From JAGLRQ01 sp965369805 (lineage in GTDB: Bacteria; Auribacterota; UBA6266): a DNA stretch of 19,417 bases. Under the pieces are notes generated by a model, which saw only the letters and a program-made list of their open reading frames with translations, searched no databases and was not told the origin of the DNA. Positions 1 to 10,700 of the stretch are shown here, piece after piece. The stretch lies in the NCBI GenBank assembly GCA_965369805.1, contig CBDURG010000023.1:1-19417 (forward strand), written 5' to 3'. Each line of letters begins with the position of its first letter. Position 1 is the stretch's first letter. The position numbers were made by a program, and so were the translations under genes.

Positions 1-1
1 A

Positions 2-655
2 ACCGCTGGTGATTTTGATGTCGGCGCAACAGGAACATTGACGCACGAAGCTAACGCAACTACTCAGCAATATGTTCTTGACATTACAGCCGCCAACCTT
101 ACTATTGCCGAAAGCGGGATCATCAACGTTAACTCCAAGGGCTTCCAGGCCTCTGAAGGTACTGGACAAGGAGCGGATAGTACCTGCTCTGGAGGTGCGG
201 GGTACGGGGGAGAAGGAGGAGACGGCAGTACCGCGATTGGCGGTTTAGCTTATGGTTCTATTACCGCTCCTACCGATCTTGGAAGTGGCGGAGGGGGTGG
301 CAGTGGAGGCGTTGGAGGAGGAGCTGTTAAATTAACTATTTCAGGAACCACCACTATAACCGGAACCATATCCGCTATCGGCGGAACCGGTGGAGGAAAC
401 CAGCTTTTTCAGTATAGTTATGGGGGAGGTTCAGGAGGAAGTGTCTACATTACTACAGGCACAATTGCGGGATCGGGAACGATTGCTGTGAATGGTGGAA
501 ATGGTTTTAGTAATCCTGCTCGGGGAGGCGGCGGAGCCGGTGGAAGGATAGCTGTTTATTATACCACTGATTCTTCAAGTGTTAGTTATTATGCGGATGG
601 TGCCTCGGGCTATATTTATGGTGGGGCAGGAACAGTTTATACAGAGATATACTAA
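2..655 (+). CDS. Gly-rich, probably beta-helical surface protein, C-terminal end (5' partial)
   Basis: The frame is open from base 2, so this is the end of a longer gene; the TTG at 38 is an internal codon, not a likely start. It ends at TAA 653-655 after about 217 residues. The sequence shows Gly-rich blocks alternating with Thr/Ile/Val strands: GGGGGSGGVGGGAVKLTI, then GTISAIGGTGGG, then GGGSGGSVYITTGTIAGSG, then GGGGAGGRIAVYY. Each cycle has a GG run, a short strand, and G-T-I-x-A/V-x-G-G. This is the style of secreted right-handed beta-helix or adhesin-like proteins in environmental bacteria. No catalytic motif, anchor or sorting signal is visible at the C-terminus (ends ...GTVYTEIY). No rho-independent terminator was seen after the stop. 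Exact family and function are unknown; a surface or extracellular role is inferred. Confidence 0.8.
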   Translation, partial: TAGDFDVGATGTLTHEANATTQQYVLDITAANLTIAESGIINVNSKGFQASEGTGQGADSTCSGGAGYGGEGGDGSTAIGGLAYGSITAPTDLGSGGGGGSGGVGGGAVKLTISGTTTITGTISAIGGTGGGNQLFQYSYGGGSGGSVYITTGTIAGSGTIAVNGGNGFSNPARGGGGAGGRIAVYYTTDSSSVSYYADGASGYIYGGAGTVYTEIY

Positions 656-886
656 AAAGTTGTGGAATGAGATTAAGTGACAGATCCTTTTAAGAGTAAA
701 AACTTTAACTTTTAAAGGGCTCATTACAGGAGCCAGAAAAAGGTGTATGCAGGATGACACTGGATGAGATTGTCAAAGATGGAGCGGTAAAGCGGAACAC
801 TGGATTCATCTCAGAACAACAAATCCAATTAGTTAAAACAGAGGGATAAAGGATGCGGGCGAAAATCTTCAATCCACAACATTTGA
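656..886. other. Gene-poor spacer, no convincing gene
   Basis: Stops occur in all frames. The only small ATG frame of note is 754-849 (31 codons, beginning MTLDEIVKDG), which has no good ribosome binding site and no family I recognise. An imperfect inverted repeat lies at about 686-697 and 708-718, but no T-run follows it, so I do not call it a terminator. The stretch may be decayed coding DNA, since the next two segments are clearly gene relics. Confidence 0.5.
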
Positions 887-1111
887 CAATATCTCACGGA
901 TGAAACTCTTGAGGCATGTGGAAATAACGGCAGCGGCCAGTTTGATGATGATACGACTGACACTGCGAATTATCTTGTTGAGGTTGTAGATTTAACCGAC
1001 GTAGTTGCCACAGCCGGTGGAGGGTACCACAGTTTAGCCTTGAGAGAAGATGGGATCCTTTGGGAGTGGGGTATAGACAGTACTCTCCCTGTCGAGGTTG
1101 TATTGCCGTAA
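887..1111 (+). pseudogene. RCC1-repeat protein fragment
   Basis: An open stretch of 74 codons follows TGA 884-886 and ends at TAA 1109-1111, without a plausible start codon or ribosome binding site. It reads as parts of two RCC1 (regulator of chromosome condensation type) beta-propeller blades: NNGSGQFDDDTTDT, then VVDLTDVVATAGGGYHSLAL, then REDGILWEWG. The usual blade pattern is G-x-N-G-x-G-Q-L-G-D-G-T-T followed by V-x-A-x-A-G-x-x-H-S-L-A-L-x-x-D-G-x-V-W-x-W-G, so the match is direct. An intact bacterial RCC1-like protein has several blades. Here fewer than two remain, the first has lost its leading W, and the gene is probably a dead remnant. It could alternatively be the tail of a gene broken by a frameshift near 850-890. 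Confidence 0.75.
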
Positions 1112-1142
1112 GATAATAATCTTTCCTAATATCCTGTTTACC

Positions 1143-1450
1143 TTGTCACTGGCGGATGTTTATGTAGATATTCTCCTACTGGTGTAATCGCTATAATCCT
1201 ATAAGAGGTATAGAAGCTTGTGGACAGGATCTTGTTCCTGCTGTGGCAATGGGAGGCGGAACCTTGGGTTTTTCCGGGCTAGCTGTTGCGTAAAGAATGG
1301 CCTGAAACAAAGGAACAAAGGTATTGGAAACACAAGGCATTAAACGTTCTGGACAAAATGTCAAAAAGCGGGAAGGGGCAAGTAAAAGCCATGTTGCATG
1401 ACATATATCTTTCCGACGACAGGAAGTCCGGGAAAAATCATCAAAAATAA
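1143..1450 (+). pseudogene. Decayed IS256/mutator-type transposase remnant
   Basis: Two overlapping pieces in different frames resemble the catalytic region of IS256-family transposases. The first, in the frame of 1168-1293, contains LVPAVAMGGGTLGF, matching the family's A-P-E-L-A-x-G-D-G-A-L-G-F-W segment; it stops at TAA 1291-1293. The second, 1283-1450, reads EWPETKEQRYWKHKALNVLD followed by KMSKSGKGQ and AMLHDIYLSDDR, matching the usual P-E-T-R-x-Q-R-C-W-V-H-K-T-A-N-V-L-x-K-L-P-K-S segment and its downstream L-H-D-I-W-M-A-E-T-R. A third frame at about 1143-1184 (ADVYVDILLLV) may be the A-D-G-V-Y strand. Key residues are changed (GDGA has become GGGT), with at least one frameshift and an internal deletion, so this is not functional. 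No terminal inverted repeats or target duplication were identified. Confidence 0.75.
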
Positions 1451-1467
1451 CACAAAAAGTTTTACTC

Positions 1468-1496
1468 TTGAAAATTAGTAATTTCTGTGATAAAAT
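1468..1496 (+). promoter_or_regulatory. Sigma70-type promoter of the giant gene
   Basis: A -35 element TTGAAA (1468-1473) and a -10 element TAAAAT (1491-1496) are separated by exactly 17 bases, with TG one base before the -10 (extended -10 style). Transcription would begin near 1503, giving a leader of about 140 bases before the giant gene. The leader is AT-rich and has no riboswitch pattern that I recognise. A 17-codon TTG frame after GAGGAG at about 1498-1503 is too short to support as a leader peptide. Confidence 0.6.
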
Positions 1497-1626
1497 AAGA
1501 GGAGTTTTCTTGATTCAAGTGGGGATACATATATTAAGAAAGGAAAATTTATTTTTTTATTAGTTCCTGCCCATGTTTCCAAAGCGTCTATCAAGAAATG
1601 GCTATAGTTTTATCTTTAACAAAATC

Positions 1627-1632
1627 AAAGGG
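1627..1632 (+). promoter_or_regulatory. Weak ribosome binding site AAAGGG deciding the start
   Basis: The in-frame stop TAA at 1617-1619 leaves two possible ATG starts, 1635 and 1644. AAAGGG lies only 2 bases before 1635, which is too close, and 11 bases before 1644, which is acceptable though long. The 1644 start also gives the cleaner signal peptide (M-P-K-R then a hydrophobic core). I therefore chose 1644; 1635 would add only three residues. Confidence 0.5.
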
Positions 1633-1643
1633 TTATGTTAGAT

Positions 1644-1724
1644 ATGCCGAAAAGATATTTCCTTATATTATTATTCACCGTGGTATCAACTTGTTTATTA
1701 TTTAATGGTTCTCCCGCCTTTAGT
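1644..1724 (+). other. Sec-type signal peptide
   Basis: Residues 1-27 have a basic n-region (MPKR), a hydrophobic core (YFLILLFTVVSTCLLF) and a polar end NGSPAFS. Cleavage is likely after Ser27 (A-F-S then E), with small residues at -3 and -1. Cys17 is not in a good lipobox (V-S-T-C, then more hydrophobic residues), so signal peptidase I is more likely than a lipoprotein route. The mature protein would start just before module X1. Confidence 0.75.
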
Positions 1725-4700
1725 GAAACACCCACATATGTAGAAGACTATATCTACGCCGGCCAAACTATCCATATAGAGTGGTATTATGATGAATGCC
1801 CGGCTGATATCCGAGAGAGCTTGAGAACCGGATTAATTGATGGCGGCCTGCTTGTTGACTGGAGAGAAGGCTTATCCCTTCCCGCGGAATCGGTTATGCG
1901 GATGGATTTTGTAGGGCACGGCATGAACAAATACATATTTAAGGTAACCTTTGAGAATGAGGTACCGTTTGCGGTAGGTTTGAAACTAATAAGTATACCT
2001 CGAGACATCCCATTCCAGTTTAGCCAAATCATGATTCCCTCATATACTTACTGGAAAGATAAGGTTTCCCAAGGCCAGTTGCCATCTCCTGAACCGGGTA
2101 ATTATGTTGTTGCTGGAGACAAACATGTATTTACCAGGGAATACATAGATGGCATAGACCGGTTGGAATACATGATACTTCTAAGGAATGAAGGCAAATC
2201 GGACCTTGAAATTGTCGAGATATGCTTGAGAGAAGAAGCGGCTTCTTTGTGGATGATATGGAAGGCCGCTGATGGAGTGATTGTCCAGGATTATAAGTAT
2301 CTGAATACCTTATACACAATAGATGAATTTGGTAAATACCGCGCGAAATTTTTCGATTTTGACCTGGCCACCGATTCGGGTAGTTCATTGGGAAAACTAT
2401 TTAACAATGCCTATATTTCGTTAAAGGAAAGAATGCTGATTAACGTCTCGGATTCGCCGCCTGATGTAAGTAATGTCCCAATTCTCCTTGGCTACTGCGA
2501 CGGCATGTTTTTGGACGGTATGTCTATTGCCGAAATCTTTGTTGAACTTGACAAACTCGCCGATGATTTTCCCTCGGAAGTTGCTGAAGCCAAAACTATT
2601 ATTATATCGCAGGAAAACAATCCCATTACCTGGGTAGAAGGCTTGGCCGATGAAACTGTTGAAATAAAGCTATACTCCCGCCCTAATATAGAAAATGCCT
2701 TATACGGCCAGGGGCTGCTTTACAATATTTGCCTCGAAGGTGGTATAGATATAAATGATATCGCTGAAATTTACGGCCTTTTCGGTATGTCAGGTGAATA
2801 CTGTTATGAATATATGCTGCTTATAAAGGCCGTGGCCGGCAATTTTTATTATTTTGACATAGATGTTTTAAAAGAAGGTATAGATCCGGCAACCTATGAT
2901 GCAGCCTCGGTTGTTAATTTCAGGGACAGCCTGCATATACAAGACCCGTCCCTGACAGGCGAAAGTTTAGGTTTGGTAACTACCGATACAGGTAAACCCG
3001 TAGAAGCCCATCAGTGCGATAGTTTCGGCTATAACCTGCCTCCTGTTTCATCAATTGACCCTCTAATAAGCCAGGAAGTGACAGATTGGTTTAACGCGAA
3101 ATACCCTGATGCCGTGGCCGCCGGCCTTGGCTTCTTTGATGCCATGGCAGCCGCGGACTTTTTTGACGCGGGTGTTCCTGCCGCTGCCATTGCCTTTTTC
3201 TTCAACGGTTTAGCCGAAGACATTGTACTTAACATGATATTGGATGTAAATACTGTAACCGGTTCTTATCCCGATATATTTGATACCGATTTTAAGAAAT
3301 ACTTGAGAGAGAGAAAACTCAAGCCCTTTGACGCCTACACTATCTGGTTTCTCAGCTATAATCTTGGTGTTGAGAACGCGGATGTTTCTAATCTTTATAA
3401 TATTACCATTGGCGCTGTGACAACTATAGTTGATACCGTTACTGCCCTTTATGTTCCCGCTGACCAAATAGAACAGCGCTTGAGGACAGAGTGGTTTGAA
3501 TTCTTTAATAGCGTTTCCGCGGTAGATGAATCTGGGTTTGAAAATGATGATGCCTATCATAAATGGGTTATTACCAATATCTACATACCTTTTATACAAA
3601 GCAGTAAAATAAGAATACCTTTATTTACAGAATTGAGAAATTTTATAGGCGCTACTTACACTTCTATAAACTTGCTTAAGCAGGCGGATCCGGACTGGGC
3701 AAAGACACTAAGAAGCATGGAAACAAATGCTACGGTAAAGAGAAGAGCTTTTAGCGACAGGCTTTGGAAGGTGCGTTATGACGGTTTTTATTTTAATATT
3801 GTTGTTAATAAAGTGGTGACTGTAGCGGATCCCGGGCATGAAGTCTCTCCCTACGATATAGACGAGATATTAGGTATTTTATCGGAGATAGGAGAAGACG
3901 GCAAGTCAATGCTGGAAAGAGTTGCCGGTTTTACGCGGAATGAAATAAAAGAAATAATAACCGAGGAAAGAAGTTCTTATGACTACGGCTCCAGCGAGAT
4001 AGCTGTCTATGAGATATTCGTCAAGAAAAGTAATGTTGACGTAAAAAGATTCTTCTTGCATCTCCAGAAAGAAGGAGCTCCTGTTATAACCACTGCCTAT
4101 GATAATCTTGTATATCTCGAAAATATCTGTGCTTATGATAACCTCTACGGCACTGGCACAGATTCATATACAGGCAGAACAGGCTTTGCTACGGAAAGAA
4201 GCCTTTATTCAACAAGAGCCAACCTTTTGGATAACGGCCTTACCGACACAGACATAAACCGGTTAGAACTGAAATTATTACAAAGTCTCTATGCTTTAAC
4301 TATGGACGAAAGCGGCATAGGCTGGGTAATAACCGATCCCGCGGCTATAGGCTTTCTCCAGGAAGCCCCCGGAATATACAATGCCTATTTAGTTGACGGT
4401 GCAAAGATAGCAAAAGGTTTTGATGAAAGCGCTATGGCGGCATATTATTCCGATGCAAGCGGCCCCTGGGCTGAGAGAGGTTTTGTAACGGAAGATTTTA
4501 TCGTTGTTTTAAACTCACCAACGGCTATTATCTGGGTAGAGGGCCTGGTTGATGAAACCCAGGCTATAAAAGATTATGCCCGCCGGAATATAGAAAATGC
4601 CTTGTATACCCAGGGTTTGCTCTATAATATCTGCCTTGAAGGAAGTATCGATATAAATGAGATTATCGAGATATACGGCCTTTTTGGCATGTCAGGTGAA

Positions 4701-7700
4701 TACTGTTATGAATATATGCTGCTTGTAAAGGCCGCCGCCGGCAAATTTTATTATTTTGACATAGATGTTTTAAAAGAAGGAATAGACCCCGCGGCCTATG
4801 ATGCAGCCTCGGTTGTTAATTTCAGGGACAGCCTGCATATACAAGACCCGTCCCTGACAGGCGAAAGTTTAGGTTTGGTAACTACCGATACAGGTAAACC
4901 CGTAGAAGCCCATCAGTGCGATAGTTTCGGCTATAACCTGCCTCCTGTTTCATCAATTGACCCTTTAATAAGCCAGGAAGTGACAGATTGGTTTAACGCG
5001 AAATACCCTGATGCCGCGGCCGCCGGCCTTGGCTTCTTTGATGCCATGGCAGCCGCGGATTTTCTCGACGCGGGTGTTCCTGCCGCTACTATTGCTTTTC
5101 TTTTTGACGGTTTAGCCGAAGACACTGTGTTTAATATGATATTAGATGTAACTGTCGTAACCGCGTCCTACCCCGATATATTTACTGATACGGCATTTAA
5201 AAAGATGTTAAAACTCAATAAACTCACACCTTTTGACGCCTATACTATGTGGTTTATGGGTTATAATTTAGGATACTCAAATAGCGATCTTGCCAGATTA
5301 TATAATATTCAGGTTGCAACCGTTATAGCCACAACTGAGAGAGTAACCGCCCTTTACATTCCCGTTGACCAGATAGAACAGCGCCTTCGCACAGAGTGGA
5401 GGCAGTATTTTGATGAAGTCAAAGCTGTAGATGAATTAGGTTTTACAAATTTTGATTTATATTACAAATATATTATAGATGGGGTTCATATACCTTTTGT
5501 TGACTCAAACAAAATCCGGTTGATCAGGATAGTGGAGTTGAATAGTTTTTTAGGCATAGGTGTGGGAACTGAGTATATTGCAAGTTTAAAGAATGCTGAT
5601 CCTGAGTGGGGAGAAAGATTTAGTAAATCCGTAAAGGATGTTGTTATGAAAAACCAGGCCTACCACAAGAGGATTTGGCCGCTTCGCTACAACGGTTTTT
5701 ATAAAGGCATAAAAGTAAATCTGGAAGGCTCGAAAATAGTGAAAATCTCCCCCTATGACATAGACGGGGCCTTAGGAGTCTTATCAGAGATAGGAGAAGA
5801 CGGTAAATCAATGCTGGAAAGAGCCACCGGTTTTACGCGGGATGAAATAAAAGAAATAATAACCGAAGAGAGAGCTTCTTACGGCTACGGTTCCAGCGAG
5901 GTAGCTGTGTATGAGATATTCGTTAAGAAAAGTGACTTAGATGTGAGAAGATTCTTCTTCCACCTTCAGAAAGAAGGAGCTCCTATTCTAATTACTGCCT
6001 ATGATAATCTGGTGTATCTCCAAAATATGTGTGCCTATGATAATTTTTACGGTACGGCTGCGGACGGTTACACGGGCAGGACAGGTTTTGCTACGGAAAG
6101 AAAACTCTATTCAACAAGAGCCAACCTTTTGGATAACGGCCTTACCGATACAGACATAAACCGGTTAGAACTGAAATTATTACAGAACGTCTATGCTTTA
6201 ACTATGGACGAAAGCGGCATAGGCTGGATAGTAACCGATCCTGCGGCTATAGGTTTTCTCCAGGAAGCCCCCGGAATATACAATGCCTATTTAGTCGACG
6301 GAGCAAAGATAGCAAAAGGTTTTGAGGAAAACGCGATGGCGGCATATTATTCCGATGCAAGCGGCCCCTGGACTGAGAGAGGTTTTGTAACGGAAGATTT
6401 TATCGTTGTTTTAAACTCGCCAACGGCTATTATCTGGGTAGAAGGCCTGGCTGATGAGACTGTCGAAATAAAATCCTACTCCCGCCCTAATATAGAAAAT
6501 GCTTTATATGATCAGGAATTGCTTTACAACATTTGCCTTGAAGGGGGAGTAGCAATAAATGATATTGCTGCAATTTATGGCCTCTTCGGTATGGCAGGGG
6601 AGTACTGCTACGAATATATGCTCATTATCAAAACCATAGACAGCCGGTTTTATTATGTAGATATAGATGTTCTAAAAGAACCTGTGTCCTATGACCCGGC
6701 CTCAGTTGTTAATTTCAGGGACAGCCTGCATATACAAAACCCGTCTCTGACAGGTGAAAGTTTAGGTTTGGTAATTACAGATACAGGTAAGTTTGTAGAA
6801 GCCCATCAGCATCATAATTTTGGCTATAACCTGCCGCCTCTTTCATTAATTGACCCTCTAATAGACCAGGAAGTGACAGACTGGTTTAATGCGAAATACC
6901 CTGATGCTGCCGCCGCCGGGCTTGGCTTCTTTGATGCCATGGCAGCCGTGGACTTTCTCGACGCGGGCCTTCCTGCCGCTACAATTGCTTTTCTCTTTAA
7001 CGGTTTGGCCGAAGACATTGTACTTAACATGATATTGGATGTAAATACCGTAACCGGTTCTTATCCTGATATATTTATTGACGCGGTATTTAAAAAGATG
7101 TTAAAAACCAATAAGCTCACTCCTTTTGATGCCTATACTATTTGGTTTGAAAACTATAATTTGGGACATACAGTTGACAGCCTGGCCAAGTTATATAATA
7201 TTAAGACTGCAACCGTTATAACCATAACCGAGAGAGTAACCGCTCTTTATGTTCCCGTTGACCAGATAGAACAGCGCCTTCGCGTAGAATGGAGGCAGTA
7301 TTTTGACGAAGTCAAAGCTGTAGACGAATTAGGTTTTATAAATTTTGATTTATATTACAAATATATTATAGATGAGGTTCATATACCTTTTGCTGCCTCA
7401 AACAAAATCCGATTAGTCAAGGCAGCGGAGCTGAATAGTTTCTTAGGCTTAGGTGTGGGAATTGAGTATGTCGCGAGTTTAAAGAATTCTGACCCTGAGT
7501 GGGGAAAAAGATTTGATGAATCTGTAAAGGATATTACTGCTAAAAATCAAGCCTACCTTAAGAGGATTTGGCCGCTTCGCTACAACGGTTTTTATGAAAC
7601 CATAAAAGTAAATCTGGCTGGCTCGGCAATGGTCAAAATTTCCCCCTACGATATAGATGAGGCCTTAGGCGTCTTATCGGAGTTAGATAATAATGGCAAA

Positions 7701-10700
7701 TCAATGCTGGAAAGAGCCACCGGCTTTAGCAGGGATGAAATAAAAGAAATAATAACTGAAGAGAGAGCTTCTTACGGCTACGGTTCCAGCGAGGTAGCTG
7801 TGTATGAGATATTCGTCAGCCAAAGTAAGTTAGATGTAAGAAGATTTTTTCTCCACCTCCAGAAAGAAGGAGCTCCTGTTATAACCACTGCCTATGATAA
7901 TCTCGTGTATTTAGAAAATATGTGTGCTTATGATAACTTTTACGGTACGGCGGCGGATAGTTACACGGGCAGGACAGGTTTTGCCACAGAAAAAAGCCTT
8001 TATTCAACCAGGGCTGACCTTTTAGATAACGGTTTCAGCGAGATAGAGCTAAATCGATTAGAACTGAAACTATTACACAGTGTCTATGCTTTAACTATGG
8101 ATGAAAACGGTATCGGCTGGGTGATAACCGACCCCGCTGCCGTAGGTTTTCGCCAGGAAGCCCCCGGAATATACAATGCCTATTTAGTCGACGGAGCAAA
8201 GATAGCAAAAGGTTTTGAGGAAAACGCTATGGCTGAATATTATTCCGACGCGAGCGGTTCCTGGGGTGAGAGAGGTTTTGTAACAGAAGATTTTATCGTT
8301 GTTTTAAACTCGCCAACGGCCATTATCTGGGTAGAAGGCCTGGCCGGTGAGACTGTGGAAATAAAGTTATACTCCCGCCCTAATATAGAAAACGCTTTAT
8401 ATGATCAGGGGTTGCTTTACAATGTTTGCCTTGAAGGAAATATTGATATGAATAGCATCCTCAAAGTGTATGGGTTTTTTGGCATGGTTGGCGAATATAC
8501 CTATCAGTATTTTTTGGCAGTCAAAATGACTGATGGGAAATTCTATTATGTTAACATAGATGTTTTAAAAGAAGGTATAGATCCGGCAGACTATAATACG
8601 GATTCAATAATTAATTTACGCAGTGTCCTCTATGCTGAAGATCCTTCCTTGATAGCCGCGGTATTGGGATTTGCTGTAACTGATACAAATAAACCGGTTA
8701 TAGCCACACAACACCATACCTTTGGCTATAACCTGCCGCCCCTTTTGTTAATCAGCCCTTTAATAGATGAGGAAGTGACAAACTGGTTTAATGAGAAATA
8801 TCCTGATGCCGCCGCCTCCGGCCTTAGCTTTTTTGATGCCCTTGCCATCACGGATTTTTCTGATATAAGCGGTACGGGCGGGATACCTTGGGCTACTCTT
8901 GAATATTTATTCGGCATACCTGAAGATACTGTTTTTAATATAGCCGCGGATGTAAACGATATTACCGGTTCTTATCCTGATATATTTGACGCTGATTTTA
9001 AACAATACCTTAGACAGCTTGATACCGGGAAACTTTTTCCCTTTGAAGCTTATACTATATGGTTTATGAGCTATAACCTTGGCATAGCGAACATTGATAT
9101 TGCCGAATTATATAATATTAAGATCGCGTCGGTTGCTGCCATTGTCGATAAGGTTACCGCTTTTTACGTGCCTGTTGACCAGATAGAACAACGTCTTAGA
9201 GAAGAATGGAGAGCTTATTTTGACGCGGTTAGCCTTATCGACAAAGATAATTTTGCAAATTACAATTTATATTTTAAGAATATAATAGACACAGTCCATA
9301 TACCTTTTGCCATGGGAAATAACATACGGGTAGTTAGATTAGTAGATTTGGATGGGTTTTTGGAACTCAAAAACAGTGTATTGCTTCAAACCCTCAAAGC
9401 AAATGACCCTGTATGGGCAGAAACACTTGAAAAAGCGTCTGCCCATGTCAGGATTAAGGGAAAAGTTTACAGCGAAAGGCTTTGGCCTCTTCGTTATAAC
9501 GGTTTTTACGCGGATATTGTAATAAATAAGGATTCTATAAAAGGCAATGTTTTTCCTGGAATCTCCTCCTATGACATAGACGAGGCCTTAAGCGTTTTAT
9601 CCGAGATAGGGGAAGACGGTAAGTCAATGTTGGAAAGAGCCACCGGTTTCACGCGGGATGAAATAGTAGAAATAAAAACAGAAGAATACGGTTATGGAAC
9701 CGATGAAACAGCGGTTTATGAAATAATTGTCACAAACAGTGTTGCAGAGATACAAAAATTTTGGCTGTGCTTACAGAAGGAAGGTGCCCCGAATATTATT
9801 AGTGCCTATAATGATTTAGTTACTCTTAAAGATCAAAGTATTTATGATGAACTCTATGGTACGGGCCGGGACTCTTATACGAGCCGCGCGGGTTACGGCA
9901 CAAATGAAGGGTGGTGTATATCGAGAGCCGTTCTTATAGAAAGAGGATATACTGAGGCTGAGATAACCCAGATAGAGTTAGGCCTTCTAAAAAGTGTTTA
10001 TGCCGCTACAGTGGATGAAAGCGGTATAGGCTGGGTTGTGACGGATCCTGCCGCTATAGGTTTTATTGAAGTTAGTTCAGGAATGTATAAAGCTAAGTTA
10101 GCGGATATTTCCAGGATAGCTAAGGGGTATAGTCTTGCAGAACTGGCCGCTTTTTATACCGATTCCGCGGGGCCTTGGGCGGATAAAGGATATACTGAGG
10201 CAAGTTTTTCTTCCACGGGTGATGGGCCTCCCGCGGAAGATTATGTTTATAATGGAAAAGTGATACATATAGAGTGGATTATTTTAGAGTGGGTTTCTTA
10301 TTATTCAGAAGGCATGGAGTTAGTTAAAAAGGCGTTAATTGATAATGGCATGCTTCTTGACTGGACAGGGGAAGCGGAACTGCCTGATGTCTCTAATATG
10401 GTGATAGAGTTCTTAGGAAGCGGTTTTCATAAGGTCTTATATAAAATATATTTTGAATCTGAATTACCATTTGTTTTCGGGTATGTGCGTAATGATACAC
10501 ATCCTTTGACGATAGAAGAACAGTTTAATACATTTTATATTCCTGTTGACGACTATTGGAAAAATAAAGTTTCAGGGGATATAATTCCCGTTTCTCCATC
10601 AGGAATGGTAATGAGTATTGAGGATCCCTATGATGAGGTTGTCAAAGAAGTTTTTACGCGCGGATTTATAGACGGCTATAGTTCTCTGGATTTTTTAGAT

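Noticed and set aside
686..718. Inverted repeat after the first gene as a terminator
   Set aside because: The stem is imperfect and AT-rich and no T-run follows it.
754..849. A 31-codon frame as a small gene
   Set aside because: It has no convincing ribosome binding site, no recognisable family, and lies within apparently decaying DNA.
1692..1724. Lipoprotein signal (Cys17)
   Set aside because: The residues before Cys (V-S-T) do not fit a lipobox, and the hydrophobic core continues after it.
3984..4140. A second kinase-like site inside R (YGSSEIAVYEIFV followed by HLQKEGAPVITTAYDN)
   Set aside because: It faintly recalls a glycine loop and catalytic loop, but the two lie about 20 residues apart, far too close for a kinase domain, and no Asp-Lys-Asn set is conserved across copies.
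3029..8917. A series of similar minus-strand open frames at 3029-3235, 4931-5125, 6824-7030 and 8726-8917
   Set aside because: They sit at the same phase of R1, R2, R3 and R4 and are antisense shadows of the repeated giant gene, not conserved genes in their own right.
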